The translations under genes were made by a program, and so were the position numbers. This document shows positions 25,533 to 35,259 of a stretch of 64,000 bases of DNA, piece by piece (the first letter of the stretch is position 1; every line of letters begins with the position of its first letter). This stretch comes from Ruegeria sp. HKCCA6707 (GTDB lineage Bacteria > Pseudomonadota > Alphaproteobacteria > Rhodobacterales > Rhodobacteraceae), in the NCBI RefSeq assembly GCF_013033515.1, contig NZ_WQEG01000013.1:1-64000 (forward strand), given 5' to 3'. A model generated the notes under the pieces. That model was not told the DNA's origin and did not search any database. It was given only the letters and a program-made list of their open reading frames with translations.

Positions 25533-26794
25533 TCGTTCTTCTGTTTTATGTCGGCCTGTTTGGCGGCGCGTTTCTGATCGTCAACCTGCTGCGCAAAGGT
25601 CTGGAAAGCCGTCAGGACTTTACCAGCCTAAAGACCGTTACCTTCGGCGACGAAAGCGCCGTGCGTGCGGACCGAGTGGCCTCGTTCATCTCGGTTCTGG
25701 TGATCTTTGTGATCTGGGGCGCGTTCACCGGATCGAAACTGCTTCCGATCCATGTTCCGGGGCCTTTTGTCGGTGACACGCAGTTCACCTATACGTTGGA
25801 ACACCCTGACGGATCGACCGACGAAGCGACAGTCTTTGTCCGCGTCCCCCCGTTCGGTGAAGATGCCGAGGCGTTTGACGTTGATCCCGGTGATGGGTTT
25901 GCGAAAGATGACGGGTTCGGAGCTCCAAGCGGTCGGTCCTCGACCTTCATCTTCGACAAGAACGACGAAACAAGCCGCAAGGATGGCGCCAAGATCGTCG
26001 CGATCAATGGCACTCCAATCGGACCAGACGCCCGCGTTGACGTGGGGGATGGTACCGTTTCTCTGACGGATAAAGGCGCAATTACCTTTACGCCTGCTCA
26101 GGGATTGCAGATGAACCCGATCTGGCTGCCTGCGCCTGAAACCGTTGTTGCCCGCTTCTTTGAAATCGCGACCGAAGGCTATCAGAACTTCTCGCTGTGG
26201 GAGCATCTGGGCTGGTCCCTGTTCCGTGTTTTTGCAGGCTTTGTCACCGGCGCGCTTATCGGCATTCCACTGGGCTATGCCATGGGCCTGTCGGGCTGGT
26301 TCCGCGGTTGGTTCGATCCGATCGTCGAATTCATGCGCCCGGTTCCACCGCTGGCCTTGATCCCGCTGGTCATCATCTGGTTCGGCATCTGGGAGACGGG
26401 TAAGATCGTCCTGCTGTTCCTGGCCGCCTTGTGGATCATGACCATCGCGGCGCGGGCTGGTGTGTCCGGGGTCAATATCTCGAAGATCCACGCGGCCTAT
26501 TCGCTGGGGGCCTCGAAATGGCAGATCATGCGCCATGTCATCGTTCCCAACTCGCTGCCCGAGATCTTTACGGGCGCGCGTGTTGCGATGGGCGTCTGCT
26601 GGGGCACCGTGGTTGCGGCCGAATTGGTTGCCGCCCAGAAAGGTGCCGGGATGATGATCATCGCCGCATCCAAGTTCCAGCTGACCGATATCGTCATCAT
26701 GGGTATCGTCCTGATCGGTATCATCGGGTACGGCATCGACATCCTGATGCGCATGGCTGAAAACTGGTTGGTGCCCTGGAAAGGTCGCAGCTGA
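25529..26794 (+). CDS. ABC transporter permease, TauC-like, with a cadherin/VCBS-like insertion
   Basis: The 421-residue protein is about 150 residues longer than ordinary TauC (near 270). Residues 1-20 and 48-67 are membrane helices. Residues 82-195 are an acidic, beta-rich region whose pieces FTYTLEHPDGSTDEATVFV and IVAINGTPIG, then GTVSLTDKGAITFTPAQGL resemble strands of cadherin/VCBS repeats. The usual permease domain resumes at about 198 (WLPAPETVVARF) with the EAA-loop region AAYSLGASKWQIMRHVIVPN. Start at 25529 overlaps the ATPase stop. The insertion should face the periplasm and may touch the binding protein. A terminator follows. Confidence 0.88.
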   Translation: MIVLLFYVGLFGGAFLIVNLLRKGLESRQDFTSLKTVTFGDESAVRADRVASFISVLVIFVIWGAFTGSKLLPIHVPGPFVGDTQFTYTLEHPDGSTDEATVFVRVPPFGEDAEAFDVDPGDGFAKDDGFGAPSGRSSTFIFDKNDETSRKDGAKIVAINGTPIGPDARVDVGDGTVSLTDKGAITFTPAQGLQMNPIWLPAPETVVARFFEIATEGYQNFSLWEHLGWSLFRVFAGFVTGALIGIPLGYAMGLSGWFRGWFDPIVEFMRPVPPLALIPLVIIWFGIWETGKIVLLFLAALWIMTIAARAGVSGVNISKIHAAYSLGASKWQIMRHVIVPNSLPEIFTGARVAMGVCWGTVVAAELVAAQKGAGMMIIAASKFQLTDIVIMGIVLIGIIGYGIDILMRMAENWLVPWKGRS

Positions 26795-26810
26795 TCTTTC
26801 AAAGAAACAG

Positions 26811-26846
26811 AAAACCCCGGGCTACCACCCGGGGTTTTTCTTTTTT
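26811..26846. terminator. Bidirectional rho-independent terminator
   Basis: AAAACCCCGGG (26811-26821) pairs with CCCGGGGTTTT (26828-26838) around a six-base loop, followed by TTTCTTTTTTA; the A-run on the left serves the opposite strand. It separates the convergent importer operon and dimethylglycine dehydrogenase-like gene, whose last bases it touches. Confidence 0.85.
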
Positions 26847-29283
26847 ACGATTTGATGATTTCGAAACCCGGATCATAGGGGGATGGTGGGATCACACGCG
26901 CCTGCACTATGTCACCGCACAGATCCATTTGCATCTGGTTGCCGTTCTCTGCCAACTCCGGCGTAACAAAGGCATAAGCCAGGTTCATGCCGACGCGATA
27001 CCCCCAGGCGCCAGACGTTACCGTACCCACGACACGATCCCCAAGCATGACAGAAGCACCTGCATGCGCAGGCGCGTGATCGCAATCAAGCTGTAACGTG
27101 ACCAGCCTGCGCTGCGGGCCCTTGGCTTTTCTCGCGATCAGAGCATCTTTGCCAACGAAGTCGCCTTTTTCCAGCTTCACGAACCGGCTCAACCCAGTCT
27201 CATATGGATCGAATTCGGTGATCAGATCGGCTTTCCAATGCAGAAACCCCTTCTCCATCCGCATCGACTCGACAGCGCGCGCGCCAAACACCTTTAGCCC
27301 ATGCTCCTCCTCGCCCGCTTGGCGCAAAGCCAGATAAGCCGCATAGAGCGAGGCGTTCGGCACATGGATTTCATAGGCCAGCTCGCCCGAGAAACTGACC
27401 CGCATGACCGTTGCCGGTGCAAAACCAACGAAGCATTCGCGCAGGCTGAGCCAGGGGAAACCCTCATTCGACCAGTCGCCGCGCGTGCAAGCGGTCAGCA
27501 CATCCCGCGCTTTGGGTCCGGCTAGAACCAATATGGTCTGGTCATTGGTCAAGGACCGTATCTGCACGTCCTCGCCTTGCTGGATATGCTGTTGCAACCA
27601 ATCCATATCGTGAAATTCACTTGCAGCTGCTGACCCGTACCAAACCCGCTGAGGCCCGCGATCACTTGCGGGCAGGTTGGCGATGGTTGCTTCGGCTTTG
27701 ATCTTGCCATGATGGTTCAGCAGATATCCCAGGCCGATGCGTCCATCGCGTTTGGTCACCGCGCCGCAGACCAAGCGGTCCAGAAAGCGTTGGCGATCTG
27801 CGCCGGTGATCTCAAGCCGGTTGAACCCGTTCACCTCGCATAGGCCCACGGCCTGTTGCACCGCGCGCACTTCGGCACCCACGACGTCAAACGCTTCGTC
27901 AAAGTGAAAGCCTGGCGTGTGATAGAACTCCGGATCTGGCTTGAAGTAATCTGCCCTTTCCCATCCGTTCACCACTGTAAAGTCAGCGCCTTCCGCTGCC
28001 AGCACGGGTGTCAGCGGCGTTGTCTTGGCTGGGCGTCCGGCAGGGCGATGTTCGTGGGGGAAGTGAAAGCGAAACTCGTTTTGATAATCCTCAATCGCCT
28101 TCAGCGCCGTCAGTTCGATATTCGCGTGCCCGGTAAAACGGCGCGGGTCCAGGCACCACGTGTCATAACACGCCTCACCATGAACGATCTGCTGTGCCAA
28201 AAGCCAGCCATGCCCGCCACCCTCGCCCAGCCCAGCGCGCAGTCCAATGATGCAAAATGCGTTGCGCTTGCCAGAGATCGGACCCACCAAAGGAGAACCG
28301 TCGATGGTATAGGTGATCGGCCCGTTGACGATGGTGTGAATCCCCACCTCCATCAAGGCAGGCATCCGGGCAAAGGAGCCTTCCAGAACATCGGTCACGC
28401 GGTCCAGATCATCCGGGCACAACGCATTGACAAAGTTGGGGTCAATCCCGTCCATGCCCCAGGTTTTGCAATCCTGTTCGTAAAACCCGACCAACAGGCC
28501 ATTTTTTTCCTGGCGGCAATAATAGTCGCTGATCGGACAGCGGATCAGGGGCATCCGGTGACCGGCCTCTTTGATCGCCGGGATTTCTTCTGTCAGGAAA
28601 TACTGATGCTCCATCGAGGCCACGGGGTGATGAACCCCCATCATTGCACCAACCTCGTTCACCCGATATCCGCAGGCATTGACCACGATGTCACAGTCGA
28701 TGTCTCCCTTGTCAGTCTGCACGGTCCAAGTGTCATCCTGGTGCTGGATCAGACCTGTGACGGGCGTGTTGCGGTAAACTTCCGCGCCCGCCTTTCGCGC
28801 GCGCCGCGCCAAGGCCTGACACAACTGCGCAGGGTCGATATCGCCGTCGAGCGGGTCCCATAGCCCGCCAATCAAATTGTCGGTCGAAATCAACGGATGA
28901 CGGCGCGCGCACTCTGCCGCATCAATCACCTCGAAATGCACGTTCATACCGCGCGCCATCGAGGCGAAGTGACGATAGCCCTGCATCTGCGCCTCTGTAT
29001 TGGCCAAACGGATGCCACCATCTCCATGGTGATAGTTGATGGGATACTCAGGATCTTCGGACAGCTCTTTGTACAGGTTGATCGAATGGGTCTTTAACCC
29101 AACCATGGTTTGGTTCATGCCAAAGTTCGTCACCTGCGCGGCAGAGTGCCATGTGGTTCCGCTGGTCAGCTCATTGCGTTCGACCAGAACGACATCGCTC
29201 CAACCCTCTTGCGTCAGATGGTACAAGGTCGAACATCCGGCAATACCACCGCCGATGACCACAACTTTTGTGCGCGATTTCAT
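26845..29283 (-). CDS. Dimethylglycine/sarcosine dehydrogenase-like flavoprotein with aminomethyltransferase domain
   Basis: The 812-residue protein has an N-terminal FAD-dependent oxidase domain (VVVIGGGIAGCSTLYHL at 8-24; TSGTTWHSAAQ, in which the histidine is the place of covalent FAD attachment), a short central FAO_M linker near 385-430 and a C-terminal glycine-cleavage T-protein domain (about 430-800). Members oxidatively demethylate N-methyl amino acids such as dimethylglycine or sarcosine and pass the formaldehyde to tetrahydrofolate in the T domain. The substrate is not fixed by the sequence. It is convergent with the TauABC-like importer, which may supply it (inference). The ribosome site is GGGAGG. 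Confidence 0.88.
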   Translation of the reverse strand: MKSRTKVVVIGGGIAGCSTLYHLTQEGWSDVVLVERNELTSGTTWHSAAQVTNFGMNQTMVGLKTHSINLYKELSEDPEYPINYHHGDGGIRLANTEAQMQGYRHFASMARGMNVHFEVIDAAECARRHPLISTDNLIGGLWDPLDGDIDPAQLCQALARRARKAGAEVYRNTPVTGLIQHQDDTWTVQTDKGDIDCDIVVNACGYRVNEVGAMMGVHHPVASMEHQYFLTEEIPAIKEAGHRMPLIRCPISDYYCRQEKNGLLVGFYEQDCKTWGMDGIDPNFVNALCPDDLDRVTDVLEGSFARMPALMEVGIHTIVNGPITYTIDGSPLVGPISGKRNAFCIIGLRAGLGEGGGHGWLLAQQIVHGEACYDTWCLDPRRFTGHANIELTALKAIEDYQNEFRFHFPHEHRPAGRPAKTTPLTPVLAAEGADFTVVNGWERADYFKPDPEFYHTPGFHFDEAFDVVGAEVRAVQQAVGLCEVNGFNRLEITGADRQRFLDRLVCGAVTKRDGRIGLGYLLNHHGKIKAEATIANLPASDRGPQRVWYGSAAASEFHDMDWLQQHIQQGEDVQIRSLTNDQTILVLAGPKARDVLTACTRGDWSNEGFPWLSLRECFVGFAPATVMRVSFSGELAYEIHVPNASLYAAYLALRQAGEEEHGLKVFGARAVESMRMEKGFLHWKADLITEFDPYETGLSRFVKLEKGDFVGKDALIARKAKGPQRRLVTLQLDCDHAPAHAGASVMLGDRVVGTVTSGAWGYRVGMNLAYAFVTPELAENGNQMQMDLCGDIVQARVIPPSPYDPGFEIIKS

Positions 29284-29464
29284 TCAACACCTCCCAATGC
29301 CTTTCCAAATTACACCGCCCTGACGGCACTTCGAGCAACTGAAACACGTCAGCATCGTAGAAAACGAAAACCGGAGTTTTGAAAAATGCGAGATGAAGAC
29401 GGCCCTTGTCGGCAGGTTGAAATAAAAGGCAGTGTGGCCTGACACAGCGGGGAATCAGTACGGT

Positions 29465-30868
29465 ATGGCAGAGGCTTCCGAAACCAAGGCGGTGTTTCTG
29501 ACCGGCAGCCTGATGCGGCACGTCGTGCGCATGTCCCTGACCACCAGTATTGGCCTGATGGCGATCTTCGCGGTCGATTTTGTCGACATGGTTTTCATTT
29601 CGATGCTGGGCAATGACGCTCTGGCCGCAGCAGTCGGCTATGCTGGCACGCTGTTGTTCTTCACCAATGCGGTCAATATCGGCCTGTCCATCGCAGCCGG
29701 AGCGTTGGTCGCGCGCGAGCTGGGCGCGGGTCGATCTGATCAGGCAAGGACTTATGCTGCGAGCGTCGCCGCCTTGGGCGTGTGCAGCGCGATTTTGATC
29801 TCGCTTATCGTCTTGCTCAACCTTGATAGCCTGCTGTCTCTGCTTGGCGCAGAAGGTGAGGTGCTGCGTCTGGCCGCGCGGTATATGACGATCATCCTGC
29901 CCACCATGTGGGTAATGTCCTTTGCCATGACCGCCATGGCCGTCTTGCGCGCGCGGGGCGATGCCCGCCGGTCAATGATGGCGACAATCTACGGCGGCAT
30001 CGTGAATGCAGTGCTTGACCCGATCCTGATCTTTGGGGTCGGTCTGGGCCTGGACGGCGCGGCCGTCGCGTCCGTCCTGGCGCGGATCACGATGTTGATC
30101 GCTGCGCTTTTGCCCGCGATCCGTGTGCATAACGGGTTTGCGCGCCCATCACCCGCTCAGGTGATCCGGGATTTCTCAGCCGTCCGGCTTATCGCAGTGC
30201 CTGCCGTATTGACCAACGTCGCCACACCGATTGGCAACGCCATCGTGGTGCGCGAGATTGCCAGCTATGGCACCGAGGCGGTGGCAGGCATGGCAATCAT
30301 AGGCCGTCTGATGCCTGTCGCGTTTTCTGTCATCTTTGCGCTGTCCGGTGCGATCGGGCCCATCATTGGGCAGAATTTCGGAGCAGGCCGCTTTGACCGG
30401 GTCCGTGCCGCCTTTCTGGCAGGGGTCAAATTCACCGCCATCTACGTCCTGATCATGGCAACCATCTTGTTCTTGCTCCGAGCCCCGATCGCCGGTCTTT
30501 TCGACGCTCAAGGTGAAACACGCACGCTGATCTACCTGTTCTGCGGGCCGCTGGCGCTGGCTTCGTTCTTCAACGGCGTCATCTTTGTCACCAATGCCAG
30601 TTTCAACAATCTGGGCCACCCCATCTATTCCACATGGATAAATTGGGGGCGGCACTCGATCGGAACCTGGATTTTTGTGATGATCGGATCCCAATTGGCC
30701 GGTGCCCCCGGGGTGCTGCTCGGGCAAGCTTTTGGAGGTGTGATATTTGCGGCCATCGGATGGGTGTTGGTCAGCCGTGTCACGACACGCCTCTCAAAGC
30801 CCACCGAAACGGATCCGTTTGCCACCCAGAACCGCATTCACGCCCTGTTCGGACGACGCGGTTGGTGA
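29465..30868 (+). CDS. MATE-family efflux transporter
   Basis: The 467-residue protein has about twelve helices in two similar halves, the MATE pattern (for example FVDMVFISMLGNDALAAAVG in helix 1-2 and ALSGAIGPIIGQNFGAGR in the second half). It should export a cationic compound using a Na+ or H+ gradient. The ATG at 29465 follows GGGGAA; the extension to 29432 is less likely. It is divergent from the dimethylglycine dehydrogenase-like gene with 181 bases between starts. The substrate cannot be read. Confidence 0.9.
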   Translation: MAEASETKAVFLTGSLMRHVVRMSLTTSIGLMAIFAVDFVDMVFISMLGNDALAAAVGYAGTLLFFTNAVNIGLSIAAGALVARELGAGRSDQARTYAASVAALGVCSAILISLIVLLNLDSLLSLLGAEGEVLRLAARYMTIILPTMWVMSFAMTAMAVLRARGDARRSMMATIYGGIVNAVLDPILIFGVGLGLDGAAVASVLARITMLIAALLPAIRVHNGFARPSPAQVIRDFSAVRLIAVPAVLTNVATPIGNAIVVREIASYGTEAVAGMAIIGRLMPVAFSVIFALSGAIGPIIGQNFGAGRFDRVRAAFLAGVKFTAIYVLIMATILFLLRAPIAGLFDAQGETRTLIYLFCGPLALASFFNGVIFVTNASFNNLGHPIYSTWINWGRHSIGTWIFVMIGSQLAGAPGVLLGQAFGGVIFAAIGWVLVSRVTTRLSKPTETDPFATQNRIHALFGRRGW

Positions 30869-30883
30869 CCCCAGAGGGGTCAC
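30865..30883. terminator. Hairpin between convergent MATE and exported-protein genes
   Basis: GTGACCCC and GGGGTCAC pair around a three-base loop. The stem includes the TGA stop of the MATE gene. A weak T-rich tract (GCTTTATTT) follows about ten bases on, so termination is plausible but not textbook. Confidence 0.45.
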
Positions 30884-30896
30884 GGAAATGCTCGCT

Positions 30897-31844
30897 TTAT
30901 TTGGTTGCGCTGACATCACCTGGAATACAGCCACGCGCGCAGAACAGCATCGAGGTCGGGCTGGACCAGATCTTATGGTCATTGGTTGGCTTGTTCTTGA
31001 ACACGATGTCCAGACAGCTGTCTTCGTGCGGGCGATAGTATTTGTTACGCGGGTCGACATTGCCAAACTCATCAAAAGCTGAAACCAGCTTCATATCTTG
31101 CTGGTAGCGGTCCCCGCTGAGCGTCAGGTTCGAATAATAGGCCATTAACCGCAAATCCTTGCCTCCCGCCGACATCATATAAGTCATATCGGTCTGGACC
31201 GTATTGCCGCTTGCGTCGACGAAGGTAATGGTCTTGGTAATGTCGCGCTGCTCCAGGCCGCGCAAGGCCGAGATTACCCAACGCCGCTTCAAAGGTATGG
31301 TCAGGAGATTGCCGTTTTCCGTGCAGGTGATCTCTTTGTAGGAAAACACATTGAATACCGCATTGCCGCGGATCGGGTTGGTGTGCAATCGGATGTTGCT
31401 ATAGACAGGCGTGATCGCCGAATTTGCGATCGGCTCGCCATTCGCGACGCAATTCTTCTGTAAAACCGCAAGTTCAAACAAAACCATGTCCGAGAACGCC
31501 GCAGCTACGCCACCCCTTGCGGATTGGCGCTGCAGGGCCTGAAACTCGGGGGCCTCAATCAATTCCTCACCCCGGTACTTTTGGAACAGGTCGACCGAAT
31601 TGATTTCGACCGCACCGCCCGAGGTGTCAAACGGCAAACCCTCCTCCAACAACGCGCGGCTGTCTGCTTCGGGGTGATAATGGAACCGAAACTGGTACTG
31701 TCCACCAGAATAATCGCCGCGTTCCCCCTCGATCTTGACCTCACCATCTTGGGACTCAATCTCGCTGGCGATGGCCGCAAGCGGGACCGCAACAGACGTC
31801 AATGCCCCGAGGCAAAATCTTCTGAATGTCTTGCTGGTGAACAT
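30897..31844 (-). CDS. Exported protein of unknown function
   Basis: No family is recognised. The 315-residue product has a signal peptide (MFTSKTFRRF, hydrophobic core, cleavage after AIAS near residue 27), then a soluble, mixed alpha/beta sequence with four widely spaced cysteines after the signal (in QKNC, EITC, DSCL and FCARGCIP, the last with two close together), which could form disulfides in the periplasm. A good AGGAGA site precedes the ATG. It lies 104 bases downstream of the large SAM-cyclase gene on the same strand, so the two may be expressed together, with the unknown protein possibly linked to the signalling protein; this is inference from position only. Confidence 0.75.
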   Translation of the reverse strand: MFTSKTFRRFCLGALTSVAVPLAAIASEIESQDGEVKIEGERGDYSGGQYQFRFHYHPEADSRALLEEGLPFDTSGGAVEINSVDLFQKYRGEELIEAPEFQALQRQSARGGVAAAFSDMVLFELAVLQKNCVANGEPIANSAITPVYSNIRLHTNPIRGNAVFNVFSYKEITCTENGNLLTIPLKRRWVISALRGLEQRDITKTITFVDASGNTVQTDMTYMMSAGGKDLRLMAYYSNLTLSGDRYQQDMKLVSAFDEFGNVDPRNKYYRPHEDSCLDIVFKNKPTNDHKIWSSPTSMLFCARGCIPGDVSATK

Positions 31845-31948
31845 TATTCTCTCCTGAAACTAAGGTTTTAAGAAGCTTTAATGCATATTCATATTAACGA
31901 TTTTTTCCAAAAATTTCAAACATAACGCGAAAAGCGCAACATTCATCG

Positions 31949-34900
31949 TCACAACACGGTCGCACCCAGGGTCAATCTCAGCGTATTTTCCACACGGTCT
32001 GTCAGTGGCATCTGATAGCGAACAGTCAGGCGTTTTTCGTCCTCACGGATCCTCTGAATTTCTTCCAGACCTTCCTCGTATCGAGCGGCCTCAAGATAGG
32101 CATCGGCGAGCAATGTGCGGGCATAAAGCAAGATCTGCGTCGAGCCCGTCGCCTGGTAATCTTGTATGCCTTTTCGTAGTTCTTCGATCCCGCGTTCATA
32201 TTCGCCTTGGGTTGTATGGGCCCACCCCAGCAGAATTTCACCCCAAGCGTACCAATAACGGAACTCGCGCTTGCCACTGATCTCCATCGCCTCATCAACA
32301 AGACGACGCAGGCGCGGAACATCCCCAAGGTTTTGGTAGGCCGTTGCCAGGACGTTCAGCGCATAGCAGCGGGTGAAGTCGTGTTGATCGGCTCGCACCA
32401 ATTCCTGCGCTTCGGAAATCAACTGCTGCGCCGTGGCTTGATTGTCCGGCTTCAGCGCATGAGCCCAACACCGCATGACCGCATCAACAAGTTGGATATC
32501 CGACTCGTGATAGGTCAGCACATCTGCCCGCGAAGTTTGCTTGCGCAAGTATAGGGCCTGATCGAAAGCAGAAATCGCCGCGTCCAGGCGGCCCAACATA
32601 AAGTTGCTCATGCCGAGGTTATGCGCCGTCAGAGCCTGCATTGTCGGATCCCCGGCGCGGTCAGCAATTTCCTGAAGATAGTCGCACAGCACCAAGGCTC
32701 CCGGCGCGTCGCTCTGCATCAATTGCGCGCCAAACTGCACGTGAACGGCCAGAAACGTATCCGCGCCATCTCCGCTTGTGCGCTCCAGAAGGTCACGATA
32801 GCGCCGAAAATTTTCCATCACTTCGGCCGAGCCGAAGGCCCGCTTGCTCAGCGCAAGGTTCAGCATTTTTCGAACAGCGATCTCTTCACGGTCACGCGTC
32901 GCTGATGCTTCGGTCTTTTCGTTTTCGCTCAGTGCCGATCTCAGATGCCGGATCGTTTCTTCGTTGGCCGACCGGCTTGCCGCCACTGCGGCCGCTTGAC
33001 ACCAGGCATCGCGCGCTTGGGAAAACATCTCGGCGCGTGAGAAGTGATAGGCCAACAGTTCGGGATGTTGATCGGACAGGGTCTTGAAGTCTTCACGCAT
33101 CACGGCGGCGATGCGTTTGTGTACAGCGCGTGCTCGGCTGGGCAGCATCAGCTCGTACGCGGCTTCCTGAATAAGCCCGTGCCGGAACGCATAAAGCCGG
33201 TCCGCATCGTCGCCACGCGGAACAAGGATCTGAGCCTCGACGAGCTCGTTCAGCGCAGATTGCGTTTCCGCATCCGTGCTTTCACTGACCATCTTGACCA
33301 TGGCAGGTCGGATGTTCTGACCGATGGCGGCGCAGATCGGCACCAGCGCGCGCGCCTCATTCAGCCTGTCGATCATCGACCAGAAGAGTTCTTTCAATGT
33401 GGACGGTAGGAAAAGCGCCTCATCCTCGGAACGTTTGGGATCGGTGTCGGAAAAACGATCCTCAACCATCCGGGCCATTTCTTCGGTGAACAACGGAACA
33501 CCACCCGTGCGGGTGGCGATCCTTTGTTTCACATCCGGCGAGACAGGAATGGTCTTGAGCAGGTTGTTGAGCATCTCAAGCACATCCCCCTGCCCCAACC
33601 GCCGCAGTTCGATTGTGTTAACGCCGTCGCGCCCCGCCCAAGGAGGGTGATAGCCCGGCCGGTAGGTGCAGACGATCATTACCGGGACCGAACGCAATTG
33701 CTTTGATAGCAGGTCAATCAACTGCTCTGTCGACGGGTCGACCCACTGCAGATCTTCAAACAGCATCAAAACCGGTTGGCGCGCAGCCATTGAGCCGACA
33801 ATCTTGACCAAGGCGGCCTGTATCTGGTCGCTTGACTGGCTAGAGGCAAGATCGGGTGCCTCTTGCTGCCCCGGCAGCGACACAGAGATCAGGCTGGCAA
33901 AAAGTGCGAGTGTGCTGTCGGTCTTGCCGTCGTTGTCATCCAGAAGCTTTTCAAGTTTCTTAAGCTTTTGTGCGTTGTCGTCTGAAATGCGGATGCCCGC
34001 CAGAGTTTCGATGCAGGTCTTGATCGGGAAATAGGCGCTGGCCTCATGATTGGGGGCACATTGAAAATCCAGCTGCATCCGCCCACCCGATGCTATGGAC
34101 TGACTGACCACTTCGATCAGACAGGATTTCCCAATCCCCGCCTGGCCCGAGATCATCACGGTTTGCCCTTTGCCACCCCGTGTCAGGCGCCAGCAATCTT
34201 CCAGCACCCGGCGCTCATCTTCGCGGTCGACAAATGTATCTTCGCGCGCACGCGGCCTGTTTCTAAAGCGCAAGGTCGATTTCTCTGCCCGCACCAGTTG
34301 CCAAACGCCAACCGGGTCATCAAACCCCTTGAGCGCATGTTTGCCCTTCCAGTCGCAGACAAAGTTTTTGCCGATCAGATCCTTGGTCCGGTCGCTGATA
34401 GCCACCGAGCTTGGGTCGGCATGGGCTTGTATGCGCGCTGCCAGGTTAGGAACATTGCCAAACACCAGACCGCCAAAGGTCGAATGCTCGTCGACGACCG
34501 CCTCACCCGAAGAGATGCCCACCCGAACCGCCAATGGGCGCCCGTCTGTTCGCCGCAATTTGCCCATTGCTTCGCAGAGCTCTAACCCGGCGGTGACCGC
34601 GCGTTCGGCATCGTTTTCTTCGACTCGAGGGTAGCCGAAATATCCTACAACTCCGTCGCCGAGAAACTGCGCCACATGTCCGTTATGCGCGCGGATGACA
34701 TCCAGACACAGGTTCTGATAGCGATGTAGCGTACCGCGATAATCCTCAAGGTTCATCTGATTGGACAGTTGCGTTGATCCAATCAGATCCACAAAAATGA
34801 CGGACAGATGCCGCCTCTCTGGGATCGCATGATGCGCCAGGTGCCCGGTCTGTTGCAGATCGGGCCATTCCGCGACAGCACCATATTTTGGAAGCTCTTG

Positions 34901-35062
34901 AATCGCGCGCATCGCACGCTTGCGGTCACCCAGCGACAGGCCAAGCTCAACCAAATCCGCCTCGCTCAGCGATGCGACGATATCCAGATCAATCGCGTTG
35001 GCCAGAAAAGCATCTACGTATTTTCCCAACGCGTTGCTTTCCAACCAGGTTTTGACGTCCAT
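31949..35062 (-). CDS. SAM domain, class III cyclase, AAA-type ATPase and TPR fusion protein
   Basis: About 1037 residues. Residues 1-60 are a SAM interaction domain (MDVKTWLESNALGKYVDAF). A class III cyclase domain follows at about 85-265 (IFVDLIGSTQL, QFLGDGVVGYF and NVPNLAARI supply metal and transition-state residues). Then comes an AAA/STAND-like ATPase with Walker A GQAGIGKS near 318 and Walker B LMLFEDLQW, and TPR-like helices to the end. This SAM-cyclase-ATPase-TPR design is a known multi-domain signalling family in alphaproteobacteria; no membrane segment is present, so it is cytoplasmic. The start at 35062 is chosen because the SAM domain begins there; an upstream ATG at 35104 adds 14 unrelated residues. 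Confidence 0.88.
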   Translation of the reverse strand: MDVKTWLESNALGKYVDAFLANAIDLDIVASLSEADLVELGLSLGDRKRAMRAIQELPKYGAVAEWPDLQQTGHLAHHAIPERRHLSVIFVDLIGSTQLSNQMNLEDYRGTLHRYQNLCLDVIRAHNGHVAQFLGDGVVGYFGYPRVEENDAERAVTAGLELCEAMGKLRRTDGRPLAVRVGISSGEAVVDEHSTFGGLVFGNVPNLAARIQAHADPSSVAISDRTKDLIGKNFVCDWKGKHALKGFDDPVGVWQLVRAEKSTLRFRNRPRAREDTFVDREDERRVLEDCWRLTRGGKGQTVMISGQAGIGKSCLIEVVSQSIASGGRMQLDFQCAPNHEASAYFPIKTCIETLAGIRISDDNAQKLKKLEKLLDDNDGKTDSTLALFASLISVSLPGQQEAPDLASSQSSDQIQAALVKIVGSMAARQPVLMLFEDLQWVDPSTEQLIDLLSKQLRSVPVMIVCTYRPGYHPPWAGRDGVNTIELRRLGQGDVLEMLNNLLKTIPVSPDVKQRIATRTGGVPLFTEEMARMVEDRFSDTDPKRSEDEALFLPSTLKELFWSMIDRLNEARALVPICAAIGQNIRPAMVKMVSESTDAETQSALNELVEAQILVPRGDDADRLYAFRHGLIQEAAYELMLPSRARAVHKRIAAVMREDFKTLSDQHPELLAYHFSRAEMFSQARDAWCQAAAVAASRSANEETIRHLRSALSENEKTEASATRDREEIAVRKMLNLALSKRAFGSAEVMENFRRYRDLLERTSGDGADTFLAVHVQFGAQLMQSDAPGALVLCDYLQEIADRAGDPTMQALTAHNLGMSNFMLGRLDAAISAFDQALYLRKQTSRADVLTYHESDIQLVDAVMRCWAHALKPDNQATAQQLISEAQELVRADQHDFTRCYALNVLATAYQNLGDVPRLRRLVDEAMEISGKREFRYWYAWGEILLGWAHTTQGEYERGIEELRKGIQDYQATGSTQILLYARTLLADAYLEAARYEEGLEEIQRIREDEKRLTVRYQMPLTDRVENTLRLTLGATVL

Positions 35063-35259
35063 CGTGCCGCAGTCCCTGGTACCAATTAAAAACAAATATT
35101 TCAAAAGCCGTTAGGACGGCACAATAAACTGGTATTCCTTGTGTGACCGGTACCGGGCCGTAGGTAGAAAAATTACCTGGCTCCGAATTCTCGGATCGCT
35201 TCAATTTCCAGAATGATAGCCATTTGGTGGCGTGTTGCCAAGTTAAGCTTACGCCAAGA

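Noticed and set aside
23654-26794. Naming the importer tauABC outright
   Set aside because: Family resemblance is clear but no taurine pathway genes are nearby, so the symbol is withheld.
27856-28863. Long frame antisense to the dimethylglycine dehydrogenase-like gene
   Set aside because: Shadow frame without domain or start signal.
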